Assembly (NCBI RefSeq): GCF_010727945.1
Contig: NZ_AP022569.1
Location: 2,108,001-2,172,000 of the forward strand
Direction: 5' to 3'
Length of the DNA: 64,000 nucleotides
From: Mycobacterium cookii
Lineage (GTDB): Bacteria; Actinomycetota; Actinomycetes; Mycobacteriales; Mycobacteriaceae
This document shows positions 55,945-64,000 of the stretch, piece by piece (position 1 is the stretch's first letter; every line of letters starts with the position of its first letter). The notes beneath the pieces are model-generated. The model was not told the origin of the DNA. It saw nothing but the letters and a program-made list of their open reading frames with translations, and ran no database searches. Position numbers and translations under genes: made by a program.

Positions 55945-57522
55945 ATGTCCACACAGCCTGTCGTACTGCTGGACGGTGACGCCGCGTCGCCGTCCGACAT
56001 TCTGGGCCACAAAGGGCACGGCATCGATGCGATGCGGCGCAGCGGTCTGCCGGTGCCGCCCGCGTTCTGCATCACCACCGAGGTGGGCGCACGCTATCGC
56101 ACCGCTCCCAAGGCGACGATGGACGCGGTCTGGCCTGACGTGCTCGACGGAATTCGCACCCTGGAGGCGGCGACGTCCCGCACGTTCGGCAGCGGGCCGC
56201 GTCCGCTGCTGGTCAGCGTGCGCTCGGGCGCCGCGGTGTCGATGCCCGGGATGATGGACACCTTGTTGGATCTCGGCTTCACCGACACCGTCGAGGACGC
56301 GTTAGCCCGCGAGCGCACAGCCGAATTCGCCCGTGACACCCGACAGCGGTTCTCGAGTTGGTATCAGCGCATCGTGGGGACCGAGCCCCCCGACGACCCC
56401 TACCGTCAGCTGCGCGCCGCGATCGAGGCGGTGTTCGCGTCGTGGGGCTCCCCGCGGGCGGCGGCCTACCGCGCGCACCACGGAATCGACGATCGCGGCG
56501 GCACCGCCGCGGTGGTGCAGGCGATGGCCTTCGGCAACGTCAACGCGAATTCCGGCGCTGGCGTGGTGTTTTCGCGGAACCCGATGACCGGGGCCCGCGC
56601 TGAGTTCGGCGAGTGGCTGCCCGGCGGCCAGGGTGACGACGTGGTGTCGGGCACCCTCGACGTCGAGCCGATCGCCGCCCTGCGCGCCCGGCTGCCGGGT
56701 GTCTACGACGAGCTGATCGCCGCCGCCCGCTCGTTGGAGCGACTGGCGGCCGACGTTCAGGAGATCGAATTCACCGTCGAAGACGGCACGCTGTGGCTGC
56801 TGCAGACCCGCGCCGCGAAACGCTCGGCACAGGCGGCGGTCCGGCTGGCGCTGCAACTGCATCACGACGGCCTGATCGACGAGGCCGAGACGCTCCGGCG
56901 GGTTACGCCGTCACATGTGGAAGCGTTGCTGCAGCCGTCGCTGCAGCCGGAAACCCGGCTGGCTGCGCCGCTTTTGGCGCAGGGCCTGCCGGCCGGCCCC
57001 GGCATCGCATCCGGGCGGGCCTACACCGAGGTGGACGCCGCGATCGACGCCGCCGACCGGGGCGAGGACGTCATCCTGGTACGCAACCACACCAGCCCCG
57101 ACGACATTCACGGCATGTTGGTCGCACGCGGCATCGTCACCGAGACCGGCGGTGCCACCAGTCACGCGGCGGTCGTCAGCCGTGAACTCGGCCGACCGGC
57201 TGTGGTCGGCTGCGGCAGCGGCGTGGCAGAAGCGCTGGCGGGCAAGATGGTTACCGTCGACGGCAGTGCGGGCGAAGTGCGCGACGGTAGCCTGCCATTG
57301 GCCGCCTGGTCCGAGGACAACACGCCCGAGTTGCGGAAGCTGGCCGATATCGCTCGACGCGTCAGCCCATTACGGGCGCATACCCGCGGTGACTTCCCAC
57401 GGCTGGACCGGCATTCCGAGGCCGCGGTGCGGACCGCGCTGGCCAGTGGACAGTGCGACGTGGTGTCCGCGACTCCGTTGTTGGCGATGCTGGAGGCGAT
57501 ACGGCTCAACGAGGTGTCGTGA
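55945..57522 (+). CDS. ppdK: PpdK: pyruvate phosphate dikinase-like protein lacking the PEP/pyruvate domain
   Basis: 525 aa versus about 870 for full PPDK. Contains the ATP-grasp nucleotide domain (SVRSGAAVSMPGMMDTLLDLGF, QAMAFGNVNANSGAGVVFSRNP, EIEFTVEDGTLWLLQTR) and the swivelling phosphohistidine domain with His407 in TGGATSHAAVV, but not the C-terminal TIM barrel that binds PEP/pyruvate. M. tuberculosis Rv1127c has the same truncation as I recall. It may phosphorylate itself and pass phosphate to another protein or small molecule. ATG 55945 or the TTG four codons upstream; neither has a good ribosome binding site. Linked to the next gene by a MIRU. Confidence 0.88.
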   Translation: MSTQPVVLLDGDAASPSDILGHKGHGIDAMRRSGLPVPPAFCITTEVGARYRTAPKATMDAVWPDVLDGIRTLEAATSRTFGSGPRPLLVSVRSGAAVSMPGMMDTLLDLGFTDTVEDALARERTAEFARDTRQRFSSWYQRIVGTEPPDDPYRQLRAAIEAVFASWGSPRAAAYRAHHGIDDRGGTAAVVQAMAFGNVNANSGAGVVFSRNPMTGARAEFGEWLPGGQGDDVVSGTLDVEPIAALRARLPGVYDELIAAARSLERLAADVQEIEFTVEDGTLWLLQTRAAKRSAQAAVRLALQLHHDGLIDEAETLRRVTPSHVEALLQPSLQPETRLAAPLLAQGLPAGPGIASGRAYTEVDAAIDAADRGEDVILVRNHTSPDDIHGMLVARGIVTETGGATSHAAVVSRELGRPAVVGCGSGVAEALAGKMVTVDGSAGEVRDGSLPLAAWSEDNTPELRKLADIARRVSPLRAHTRGDFPRLDRHSEAAVRTALASGQCDVVSATPLLAMLEAIRLNEVS

Positions 57523-57572
57523 CCGCCGGCGACGATGCAGAGCGAACCGATGCTGAGGAGCGGCGCCGATGA
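57520..57572 (+). repeat. 53-bp MIRU bridging ppdK and the next gene
   Basis: Runs from the ppdK stop TGA to the ATGA of the next gene, exactly 53 bp, the size of the short MIRU class. Contains CCGGCGACGATGCAGAGCG and a GAGGAG ribosome binding site 8 nt before the ATG. Insertion between overlapping stop and start codons is how MIRUs were described in the senX3-regX3 operon. Confidence 0.75.
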
Positions 57573-58150
57573 CCGACCTGGCTGTGCTGCAAGCGGTTCG
57601 GCTGAAGGGCCGGGTGAGCCGCGCCGACCTGGCCGCCACGCTGGCTGAGGATCCGGGTGAGCTGGTAGGCGATCTCATCGCGGCGGGTCTGCTGCTGGAC
57701 GGTCCGGCGCTACGCCTCAGTCCTGAGGGCCGCGTTCGACTCGACGAGTTGCTGACCGCCGAACGCACGCATGTCGACCAGGACGCAATATCAGCTGTAT
57801 ATAACGACTTTCGAGCCGTGAACGGTGAATTCAAAGCGCTGGTCACCGACTGGCAGCTCAGGAGTGGTCAGCCCAACGCGCATGACGACCCCGACTACGA
57901 CGCCGCCGTGCTGGCCCGGCTCGACGTTGTACACCAACGGGTTACGCCGATCGTCGCCGCCGCGGCTGCCCAACTCCCCCGACTGAGCCGCTACTCGACG
58001 AAGCTGCAGACAGCGCTGGACAATGTGCATGCCGGCGAGACGCTATGGCTGTCCCGCCCGCTGATCGACTCCTACCACACCGTGTGGTTCGAACTCCATG
58101 AAGAGCTGATCCTCGCCGCTGGTCTGACCCGCGAAAACGACGACGCCTGA
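57569..58150 (+). CDS. Conserved hypothetical protein (Rv1126c-like), winged-helix N-terminus
   Basis: 193 aa. Residues 1-55 (LAVLQAVRLKGRVSRADLAATL... PALRLSPEGRVRLDELL) look like a winged-helix domain; residues 70-185 form a helical domain with DNVHAGETLWLSRPLIDSYHTVWFELHEEL. Co-transcribed with ppdK and probably its partner or regulator. A binding or phosphate-acceptor role is possible but unproven. GAGGAG from the MIRU serves as ribosome binding site. Confidence 0.8.
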   Translation: MTDLAVLQAVRLKGRVSRADLAATLAEDPGELVGDLIAAGLLLDGPALRLSPEGRVRLDELLTAERTHVDQDAISAVYNDFRAVNGEFKALVTDWQLRSGQPNAHDDPDYDAAVLARLDVVHQRVTPIVAAAAAQLPRLSRYSTKLQTALDNVHAGETLWLSRPLIDSYHTVWFELHEELILAAGLTRENDDA

Positions 58151-59389
58151 TCACAACTCAGCGTCTAGGAGCGCAACATAGTCGTCGATGTCGCCGATCG
58201 CCGACTCCGCCGCATGCACACTGATCGCAATGGTGTCGCCGATCCCGTGCACACCGTGGGTGAGCCCCATCGCCGGCGACAGCGCAGGGTAGCTCGCGGT
58301 CAGCAGCACCGGCGCGCCACCGAAACTCAGGTCTGCGGCGCCGCGGTTCACGCTCGAGATCACGGTATTTCCGGATACCTGTGTCGGAAGAACGTCGGGA
58401 TCGAAATGGCCAACCCCCCAACGCAACAGCGGAGCCGGCACCGCGGCGAACGCCCGGTCGGCTGCGCGTGCGGCCGGATGTTGCGAGCGCCGACGGGCCT
58501 GGGCGAGGTCGGCGGCGATCCGTTCGGCACGGGCTGGCCGGTCCAGCTTCGGATACAAACCGACCGTTGCGTTGAAGAAGTGATTGTTGGCTTGCGGCGC
58601 ACCAGGTTTGGCCATCGGCACCTCGGCGGCCAGCGATGCCACTTCGTCACCCAGGCGGGCGGATATGGCGTCGGACACCGCGGCCAGCGCCGCCACGGTC
58701 ACAGTGGGGCCGGGTAGCGGCGAGCGTTGTCGCACCAGCGTACGCAGGGCGCGGGTGCTGCCGGGCCGGGCATTGGTGGGCAGCGGAGGACGCGGCCGCG
58801 GCGGCGCGATCAGCAAGCCGGCGTCGATGTCGCGGGTGAGTCGACGATGGGCGCGGGCGGCGGCGACGGCTCGCCGCGGCAGGAAGCCGGTGGCCGCGGG
58901 GCTGATCTCGGGTACCGGCGTGGGGCGGCCGAACAGCCAGGCGGCTAACGCCGAAGCGCGGGTGCCGTCCGCCAGCGCATGCGCGACTTGCACGACGGCG
59001 AGCGTGCCCGGTCCGGTGCTCTTCGGCACGCCCTGAACCGGCGTGAAGATGTGCAGGAGCCACGGCGCCCGGCGAATATCGAGCTGATCATCGGCGAGCC
59101 GGACCACCGCGTCGAGGCAGCCCTGCCAGCTATCGTCGTCAAGTCGGTGGCGCTGTAGCCGCGTGGGCCCGACGGTTGCCGGTACCCATCGCGGGTAGGT
59201 CAGCGGCGATCCGTCCTCAATGCGAAGCCTTAAAGCTGGGCACTCTTGGGCGCGTCGCTTCACTTCATCGACGGCGCGCTCGAAATCTGTTGGCACACCG
59301 TCGAATGCGTAGAGCAGGAACTGGTCGCTCGGAACCTTGGCCGACATCCAGTAGAACTGCGCGTCGACCGCGGTCATGCGGGCCGGCAT
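58151..59389 (-). CDS. Condensation/acyltransferase-fold protein (Rv1125-like)
   Basis: 412 aa, CoA-dependent acyltransferase fold related to WS/DGAT and Pap/condensation proteins: [15 protein letters not shown] holds a His-X3-Asp-Gly version of the HHXXXDG motif with the first His missing, and [15 protein letters not shown] and [14 protein letters not shown] resemble WS/DGAT C-terminal segments. Activity uncertain because of the altered motif. The ATG at 59389 is supported by TAGGAT 6 nt upstream. Its stop abuts that of the convergent Rv1126c-like gene. Confidence 0.82.
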   Translation of the reverse strand: MPARMTAVDAQFYWMSAKVPSDQFLLYAFDGVPTDFERAVDEVKRRAQECPALRLRIEDGSPLTYPRWVPATVGPTRLQRHRLDDDSWQGCLDAVVRLADDQLDIRRAPWLLHIFTPVQGVPKSTGPGTLAVVQVAHALADGTRASALAAWLFGRPTPVPEISPAATGFLPRRAVAAARAHRRLTRDIDAGLLIAPPRPRPPLPTNARPGSTRALRTLVRQRSPLPGPTVTVAALAAVSDAISARLGDEVASLAAEVPMAKPGAPQANNHFFNATVGLYPKLDRPARAERIAADLAQARRRSQHPAARAADRAFAAVPAPLLRWGVGHFDPDVLPTQVSGNTVISSVNRGAADLSFGGAPVLLTASYPALSPAMGLTHGVHGIGDTIAISVHAAESAIGDIDDYVALLDAEL

Positions 59390-59395
59390 CTCTGC

Positions 59396-59401
59396 ATCCT
59401 A
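59396..59401 (-). promoter_or_regulatory. -10 element for leaderless acyltransferase-fold gene
   Basis: TAGGAT (minus strand) ends 6 nt before the ATG at 59389. Confidence 0.45.
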
Positions 59402-59470
59402 GGCAATCCACAGTCGAGGGTTTATCCACAGACCGGAGATTGCCGGTGGCCTCCTGTCGGCGCCTCTCGC

Positions 59471-59476
59471 TATAAT
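59471..59476 (+). promoter_or_regulatory. Consensus -10 TATAAT for leaderless 13E12 gene
   Basis: Perfect TATAAT ending 6 nt before the ATG at 59483 and directly adjoining the SOS box. Confidence 0.65.
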
Positions 59477-59492
59477 TCGAACATGCGTTCGA
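59477..59492. promoter_or_regulatory. LexA SOS box TCGAACATGCGTTCGA
   Basis: Exact match to the mycobacterial SOS consensus TCGAAC-N4-GTTCGA. The ATG start codon lies in the N4 spacer region, so LexA would cover the transcription and translation start. Confidence 0.9.
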
Positions 59493-60844
59493 ATAGCCGT
59501 GAGGAGATCGTCGAGATGTTCGACGGGCTTCGGTCATACCTCAAGCGTGCCCTGGACCTGCGTTTCGACGCACTGACCACCCCGGAACGGCTGGCATTGT
59601 TGCAGCGCTGCGAGGAGCTACGCCGCCAGTTGCCGGCGGTCGAACATTCGTTGATCAACCAGCTCGCCGGGCAGGCCGACGAGACCGAGTTGGGCGGCAA
59701 ACTGGCGCCGGCATTGGCCAACCGGCTGCTGATCAGCCGCGGCGAGGCATCGCGGCGCATCCACGAGGCCGCCGAACTTGGCGAGCGCACAGCGCTGACC
59801 GGCGAACCTTTGGAACCCGTGTTGCCGGCGACCGCCGAAGCGCAGCGCAACGGCAAGATCGGGCCCGGCCACGTCGCGGTCATTCGCGGTTTCTGGCACC
59901 GGCTTCCCGATTTTGTCGACATCGAGACCCGCCAGCGGGCCGAGGCGCAACTGGCCCGGCTGGCCGGCGAGCATCGCCCCGACGAACTGAGCAAGCTGGC
60001 CGACAAGCTCACCGATTGCCTCAACCCTGACGGCGACTTCACCGAGAACGACCGAGCCCGGCGGCGGGGTCTCACCATTGGCAAGCAGGACATCGATGGG
60101 ATGTCACCTATTACCGGCTACCTGACACCGGAGGCCCGCGCCACCCTCGATGCCGTGTTGGTCAAGTTGGCCGCGCCGGGAATGTGCAATTCCGCAGATG
60201 AGTCGCCGTGCCTCAGCGGCACTCCGTCGCAGGCCGCCATTGAGGGTGACACCCGCTCCGCCGGCCAACGCAACCACGACGCGCTGCTCGCGCTGGCCCG
60301 CGCAGCGATGGCCTCTGGTGATCTCGGACAGCACAACGGGCTACCGGCGAGCATCGTCGTCACGACGACGCTGCAAGACCTCGAGGCCGGTTGCGGCAAA
60401 GCACTCACCGGCGGCGGCACGCTGCTACCGATGGCCGACGTCATCCGACTGGCTCGACATGCGCACCACTACCTCGCGATCTTCGACAAAGGCAAAGCCG
60501 TCGGGCTCTACCACACCAAGCGGCTGGCCTCAGCCGGGCAACGAATCGTGCTCTACGGCAAGGACCGCGGCTGTTCTTTCCCCGGTTGCGACGTGCCCGG
60601 TTACCTCACCGAAGTGCACCACACCGACCCGTGGGCCAAGTCCAAGCGAACCGACATCCGCGAGTTGACACTGGCCTGCGGACCCCACCACAAACTCCTC
60701 GACAACGGCTGGATCACCCGCAAAAACCAACGCGGAGAAACCGAATGGATCCCACCACCACACCTCGACGGCGGACAACCCCGCGTCAATAACTTCCACC
60801 ATCCCGAAAAGCTGCTGCGGGCAGAAGACGACGAGGCGGCCTAA
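59483..60844 (+). CDS. 13E12-family HNH endonuclease-like protein
   Basis: 453 aa, DUF222 N-terminal region (about 10-340) followed by an HNH domain: [22 protein letters not shown]... [12 protein letters not shown] (around 385-425) with zinc cysteines and the His-Asn-His core. The family (13E12 repeats, Rv1128c type) occurs in many copies in mycobacteria; members are DNA-damage inducible through LexA. A role in mobile-element biology or stress-induced cleavage is suspected, not known. ATG 59483 is fixed by the TATAAT/SOS arrangement; longer frames upstream are antisense to the neighbouring gene. Confidence 0.92.
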   Translation: MRSNSREEIVEMFDGLRSYLKRALDLRFDALTTPERLALLQRCEELRRQLPAVEHSLINQLAGQADETELGGKLAPALANRLLISRGEASRRIHEAAELGERTALTGEPLEPVLPATAEAQRNGKIGPGHVAVIRGFWHRLPDFVDIETRQRAEAQLARLAGEHRPDELSKLADKLTDCLNPDGDFTENDRARRRGLTIGKQDIDGMSPITGYLTPEARATLDAVLVKLAAPGMCNSADESPCLSGTPSQAAIEGDTRSAGQRNHDALLALARAAMASGDLGQHNGLPASIVVTTTLQDLEAGCGKALTGGGTLLPMADVIRLARHAHHYLAIFDKGKAVGLYHTKRLASAGQRIVLYGKDRGCSFPGCDVPGYLTEVHHTDPWAKSKRTDIRELTLACGPHHKLLDNGWITRKNQRGETEWIPPPHLDGGQPRVNNFHHPEKLLRAEDDEAA

Positions 60845-60874
60845 CAGGCTGGGCCGATGAAGTCCGGCGCGCGA

Positions 60875-61225
60875 CTAGCTGTGCGCGTCGGGACAGTAGA
60901 CGCTGATGGCGTCCAGCAAGAACGGCCGCACCTGCGGACCCGGCACGCCTTGGCCTTCCAGCTTCGCGGCCAGCTGCAACATGGCACTGCTGAAAGGGCT
61001 TGGCTGCGCGCCGAAGTGGAGGGTGAATATTGCCGAGCGGGGAAGGCTGTCGTCATTGCACCGTTCATGCGCCAGAGCGATCAACTGATCCGGCGGGCCG
61101 CCGGGTATTCCGTCTCTTGCCAGCAGCGCCAAGAACTGGTCGTCCTGCGGGTCAGCCTGGGCAACAGCTCCCGTCATCAGCGCAGCGGCGACGGCGAGGG
61201 CCGGAAGAAAAGGACGGACAGTCAT
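60875..61225 (-). CDS. Secreted DUF732 protein
   Basis: 116 aa; signal peptide with cleavage after AQA (residue 24) leaving DPQDDQFLALLARDGIPGGPPDQLIALAH..., the DUF732 signature in which a short helical domain carries a Cys pair (ERCNDD and VYCPDAHS). Common small exported protein in mycobacteria; function unknown. ATG 61225 is chosen as the start of the signal peptide. Confidence 0.87.
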   Translation of the reverse strand: MTVRPFLPALAVAAALMTGAVAQADPQDDQFLALLARDGIPGGPPDQLIALAHERCNDDSLPRSAIFTLHFGAQPSPFSSAMLQLAAKLEGQGVPGPQVRPFLLDAISVYCPDAHS

Positions 61226-61271
61226 GGCTAAGAGTGACACCGATCACGGCGGAACGCGAGTCCAAGTGCCG

Positions 61272-62171
61272 TTACCCAGCGGCGCCGATGAAGTCCAGCA
61301 CCAAGTCGGCCGCCCGGTCCGGTTGGTCGAGTTGCAGGAAATGACCGGCATGGTCGACCACCGTCACGTCACTGCCCTCCGGCAGCGCCCTGCCCGTCCA
61401 GTGGGTGAACGCCGATGTCATGCAGCCGTCGTCGCGTCCGTGCAAGTACAGGCTCGGCAGCTTGGGCGCCGACGTCCACTGCCGATGCAACTCGCGGTAC
61501 TGCGCTGGCGGTCGGGTATTTCGGATCGTCGCCCGGTACGGCCCCAGGGCCGCGCGCCAGCTCTCCGGCGTGCCGATCGCGGCGTCGACGTGGCGCAGAT
61601 CTTCTTTCGCGTCGTAGCCCGGCGACCAGCGCTTCCACAGCCGCGGCAACACCCAGGACGCGGAATGCTCTGGCAGCCAGGGCAATTGGAAGTACATGAT
61701 GTACCAGCTACGCAGCAGCTGGGGTGGGATCTGGGCCAGCAACCTGCCCGCATCGGGCACCTTCCCGCGAAACGCCGCAGCAGGCGGCACCGACATGATC
61801 ACCGCCTTGACGAAGGGACTGTCCGGGATCGCAGCCAGCCCGTTCGCCGCCATCGCACCCCAGTCGTGGCCGATCACCACGTCACGGTCAGTACCGCCCG
61901 CCGCCGAGCGCACCTGAAGCGCGTCGTACATCAGCGCCCCGACGTGGTAGCTGCCGTCGGACGGTATCGACGACGGCGCGTAGCCACGCATGAACGGGGC
62001 CACCACTCGCCAGCCCGCTCCCGCCAATCGCGGCGCAAACTTGCGCCAGCCGTAGGCGGTATCAGGAAAGCCGTGTAGGCACAACGCGATTGGGCCGTCG
62101 GGCGGACCCCAGGTCAGCGCCTTCAATTCGACAGCAGGAGTGTGAACGTCGATCCAGCCGGGTCGGGTCAT
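61272..62171 (-). CDS. ephC: Alpha/beta hydrolase, EphC-like epoxide hydrolase
   Basis: 299 aa. Oxyanion-hole HGFPD (33-37), nucleophile Asp103 in GHDWGA, late acidic residue near GRDDGCM and base His in DHAGHF define the epoxide hydrolase/haloalkane dehalogenase type. Substrate probably a lipid epoxide. ATG 62171 has AAGGA 7 nt upstream; GTG 62186 would overlap that site. Corresponds to Rv1124 by position as I recall. Confidence 0.88.
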   Translation of the reverse strand: MTRPGWIDVHTPAVELKALTWGPPDGPIALCLHGFPDTAYGWRKFAPRLAGAGWRVVAPFMRGYAPSSIPSDGSYHVGALMYDALQVRSAAGGTDRDVVIGHDWGAMAANGLAAIPDSPFVKAVIMSVPPAAAFRGKVPDAGRLLAQIPPQLLRSWYIMYFQLPWLPEHSASWVLPRLWKRWSPGYDAKEDLRHVDAAIGTPESWRAALGPYRATIRNTRPPAQYRELHRQWTSAPKLPSLYLHGRDDGCMTSAFTHWTGRALPEGSDVTVVDHAGHFLQLDQPDRAADLVLDFIGAAG

Positions 62172-62190
62172 CACCTGATCCTTCACGTGG

Positions 62191-62691
62191 CTAGTACTGG
62201 TCGAAGTCGGAGACCAGCCAGCGTTCGCCGACCTTGTCGAGGGTCACTCGAACACTGGATTCGGTTGCTTCCGGGGCAGCGTCGCCGATCTTGACGCTTT
62301 GGTCGACGAACAACAGGACGGTCGCCTTGTTCGGCGTCACCGCCTCCGGCGCGGCCGCGGCCACGTGGGCGCTCGCGGCGACGTGTCGCTGCTTCGCGTT
62401 GGGAATCAGCTCCTGCTGCGTCCGCGTGGTGTACGTGTCGAGGAACTCGCCGGTCAACTTCTCCCGCGCGACCGCCACATCGTGGTCGACGGTGTCGAAT
62501 CGGAATGTCAGCACCGAGACCGTCGAATCCGTTGCGGCCGTGACAGATTGGCTCCGGGCATCATCGATACCGCGAATCGATGAGTCTTTCCACTTCAACA
62601 AGCCCGCGGACATCGCCAGCAGCAACGCAAAACCCGGAAGCAAGCCGTAAACCAGCACGCGCGACCAATTGATCGACCGACGTTGTGTCAT
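62191..62691 (-). CDS. Mce-associated membrane protein
   Basis: 166 aa: one N-terminal membrane helix (VLVYGLLPGFALLLAMSAGLL), then a periplasmic NTF2-like domain (VLTFRFDTVDHDVAVAREKLTGEFLDTY ... VSDFDQY) typical of Mas proteins that flank mce lipid-import operons. ATG overlaps the stop of the upstream Mas gene (ATGA). No mce genes are in the window, so it is an orphan pair or serves a remote transporter. Confidence 0.87.
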   Translation of the reverse strand: MTQRRSINWSRVLVYGLLPGFALLLAMSAGLLKWKDSSIRGIDDARSQSVTAATDSTVSVLTFRFDTVDHDVAVAREKLTGEFLDTYTTRTQQELIPNAKQRHVAASAHVAAAAPEAVTPNKATVLLFVDQSVKIGDAAPEATESSVRVTLDKVGERWLVSDFDQY

Positions 62692-63215
62692 GACACGAAC
62701 GCGACGTCGGAGACCTTGGCGACGTCGCCCACCTTCTGCACCGTTACCCGCATCCGCAGGAACCGCGGCTCGTGCGCGGGATCGGCGGACTTCACCGTTA
62801 CCGCAACCAGCACCCGGCCCTGGTCGCCGGTCTGCGATTCCAGCCCGGCGTCGGTGACGGTACCCAGCAGCCGCGACCGGCTCCGGTTCGCGCTATCGAC
62901 GTACGCCTGCCGCCGACGGGCGAAGCTGTCGGCGAACCCGCCGGTCGCCGAGTCCGCGATCCGTTGCGCATCAGCATCGGCGTGCTCGTAGTCGACGGTG
63001 CTGAGGTTGACCGCGACGTCCTGCGCTGTCTGGACGAAGAGGTTGCGATGCGCCTCCCGGTGCTCGGCCTCGTAGGTCCGGAAACCCAGCCAGCCAACCA
63101 ACCCGGCCAACACCACGCCCGCCACGAGACCGATGACGAGGGCGATCCGCTCAACATGACCCGGCGATCGGATCGGCCGCAGGTATACGACGTCTGCCGG
63201 GCCATCATCGGGCAT
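62688..63215 (-). CDS. Mce-associated membrane protein
   Basis: 175 aa with the same plan: cytoplasmic 25 residues, helix IALVIGLVAGVVLAGLVGWLGF, then a periplasmic domain (FVQTAQDVAVNLSTVDYEHADADAQRI ... VGDVAKVSDVAFVS). First of the coupled pair. TACGTT ends 7 nt before the ATG at 63215, indicating a leaderless mRNA. Confidence 0.87.
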   Translation of the reverse strand: MPDDGPADVVYLRPIRSPGHVERIALVIGLVAGVVLAGLVGWLGFRTYEAEHREAHRNLFVQTAQDVAVNLSTVDYEHADADAQRIADSATGGFADSFARRRQAYVDSANRSRSRLLGTVTDAGLESQTGDQGRVLVAVTVKSADPAHEPRFLRMRVTVQKVGDVAKVSDVAFVS

Positions 63216-63222
63216 ACGTCCT

Positions 63223-63228
63223 AACGTA
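63223..63228 (-). promoter_or_regulatory. -10 element for leaderless Mce-associated gene pair
   Basis: TACGTT (minus strand) ends 7 nt before the ATG at 63215. Confidence 0.45.
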
Positions 63229-63236
63229 CCGACCGC

Positions 63237-63710
63237 TCAGACCGATGCGGCGGCGCTCTCCAAATCTGCGATAACGATCTTGCGCATGCCGTACATCGCC
63301 TGGGTGGCGGCGGTGGCCCGTGCCGGATCCGGGTGGCTGACCAGTTCATACAGCCGGTTGGGAACGACCTGCCAGCTCAGACCGAATCGGTCCTTGCACC
63401 AGCCGCACTGCGACTCCTGGCCGCCGTCGGTGAGCCGGTCCCAGTAGTAGTCGACCTCGTCCTGGTCCTTGCAGTTGATGGTGAACGACACCGCCTCGTT
63501 GAACGTGAAGTGCGGGCCGCCGTTGATCCCGATGAACCGGTTGCCGTCCAGCACAAAGGTGCCGGACAGGACCGAGCCGGGCTCGCCGGGTCCGGCGTCG
63601 GTGCTTCGGTTGAGGAACTCGATCTTCGAGTTCGGGAAGATCGACGTGTAGAACGTCGCCGCCTCCTCCAAGTTGTGGTCGAACCACAGCGAGGGCGTGA
63701 TCGCGGGCAT
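63237..63710 (-). CDS. VOC-family (PhnB/3-demethylubiquinone methyltransferase-like) protein
   Basis: 157 aa glyoxalase-fold protein: ITPSLWFDHNLEEAATFYTSIFPNSKI, FIGINGGPHFTFNEAVSFTINC and QCGWCKDRFGLSWQVVPNRL are the PhnB-like signature. Despite the family name no methyltransferase activity is established. AGGAGG lies about 6 nt before the ATG. Single gene with its own ribosome binding site. Confidence 0.9.
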   Translation of the reverse strand: MPAITPSLWFDHNLEEAATFYTSIFPNSKIEFLNRSTDAGPGEPGSVLSGTFVLDGNRFIGINGGPHFTFNEAVSFTINCKDQDEVDYYWDRLTDGGQESQCGWCKDRFGLSWQVVPNRLYELVSHPDPARATAATQAMYGMRKIVIADLESAAASV

Positions 63711-63813
63711 TACCGCCTCCTGTTCATCGTCGGATATGTCTCATGGGTAGACCCCGGCGACGGCGAAAAGTCATCTCGGTAACGTCAGAGTGCGATCGAC
63801 GAGAGGACCGCCC

Positions 63814-64000
63814 GTGACAACCGTGAGCAGCGCTCCGCAGACAGTCGAGTTTTCCGGTGTTCAGGGGCTCACCCTGATCGCCGACGAGTGGAATCGCGGC
63901 GCCGACGCGGCGGCCGATCGGCCGACCGTGCTGATGTTGCACGGCGGAGGCCAGAATCGGCATTCCTGGAAGAACACCGGCCAGATCCTGGCCGACGAGG
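63814..64000 (+). CDS. Alpha/beta hydrolase, N-terminus only (BpoB-like)
   Basis: 62 codons from GTG 63814 to the right edge: TVEFSGVQGLTLIADEWNRG... then VLMLHGGGQNRHSWKNT, the oxyanion HGGGQ motif of alpha/beta hydrolases labelled non-haem peroxidase BpoB (Rv1123c) in M. tuberculosis. GAGAGGA lies 6 nt upstream. The catalytic residues are beyond the window. Confidence 0.8.
   Translation, partial: MTTVSSAPQTVEFSGVQGLTLIADEWNRGADAAADRPTVLMLHGGGQNRHSWKNTGQILADE

Overview
The window is high-GC actinobacterial DNA and almost certainly comes from a non-tuberculous Mycobacterium (Mycolicibacterium-type). Diagnostic content is an FO synthase (fbiC), the mycothiol enzyme MshB, LpqW and PimE of PIM/LAM synthesis, an MmpL transporter, a 13E12-family HNH protein, Mce-associated proteins and MIRU-like repeats. 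From memory, gene order follows the M. tuberculosis Rv1178-Rv1123c region in reverse, with local losses (no PE/PPE genes) and insertions. Gene names from M. tuberculosis below rest on recalled similarity, not on a search.

Layout. 1-5343: a KimA-like permease (cut by the edge), an AidB-like acyl-CoA dehydrogenase, dapC and fdxC, all on the minus strand. 5445-8121: a PadR regulator translationally coupled to a FadH-type dienoyl-CoA reductase. 8122-12320: fbiC, a membrane protein, a 35-residue small protein and mshB. 12443-19823: TetR, then lpqW, typA and mutT2 on the minus strand, a DUF4352-type lipoprotein, pterin dehydratase and pimE. 20041-25110: two Ala/Pro-rich secreted proteins and a run of small genes (DUF1059, HhH-GPD repair, secreted protein, DUF4345, DUF5302, F420-type FDOR, DUF1697, GntR). 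25136-29800: MIRU-like tandem repeat, sirtuin, and an mmpL13-TetR-methyltransferase operon with a palindromic operator. 30040-30304: a small, apparently self-contained transcription unit for a 43-residue acidic protein.

30315-40616: lipid metabolism (SDR, alpha-methylacyl-CoA racemase, enoyl-CoA hydratases, thiolase) around a type III polyketide synthase / ICMT-like methyltransferase / flavoprotein operon that resembles srsABC of phenolic-lipid and polyketide-quinone synthesis. 40683-43358: cobalamin riboswitch, metE and its terminator. 43364-50258: a DUF3556 membrane protein under a KstR-type box, followed by an accessory block of redox genes with palindromic operators. 50242-55289: methylcitrate cycle operon prpD-prpB-prpC opposite prpR. 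55282-64000: DoxX, a ppdK lacking the PEP-binding domain, a condensation-fold acyltransferase-like protein, an SOS-box-controlled 13E12 HNH protein, an EphC-like hydrolase, two Mce-associated proteins, a VOC protein and the start of another hydrolase.

Themes: propionate/cholesterol-type carbon use (prp, mcr, FadH, thiolase, KstR box), F420 (fbiC and an FDOR), envelope glycolipids (lpqW, pimE, mmpL13), and very frequent leaderless starts: about two dozen genes have a TANNNT hexamer 6-7 nt before the start codon. No rRNA, tRNA, CRISPR, phage or intact insertion sequence was seen.
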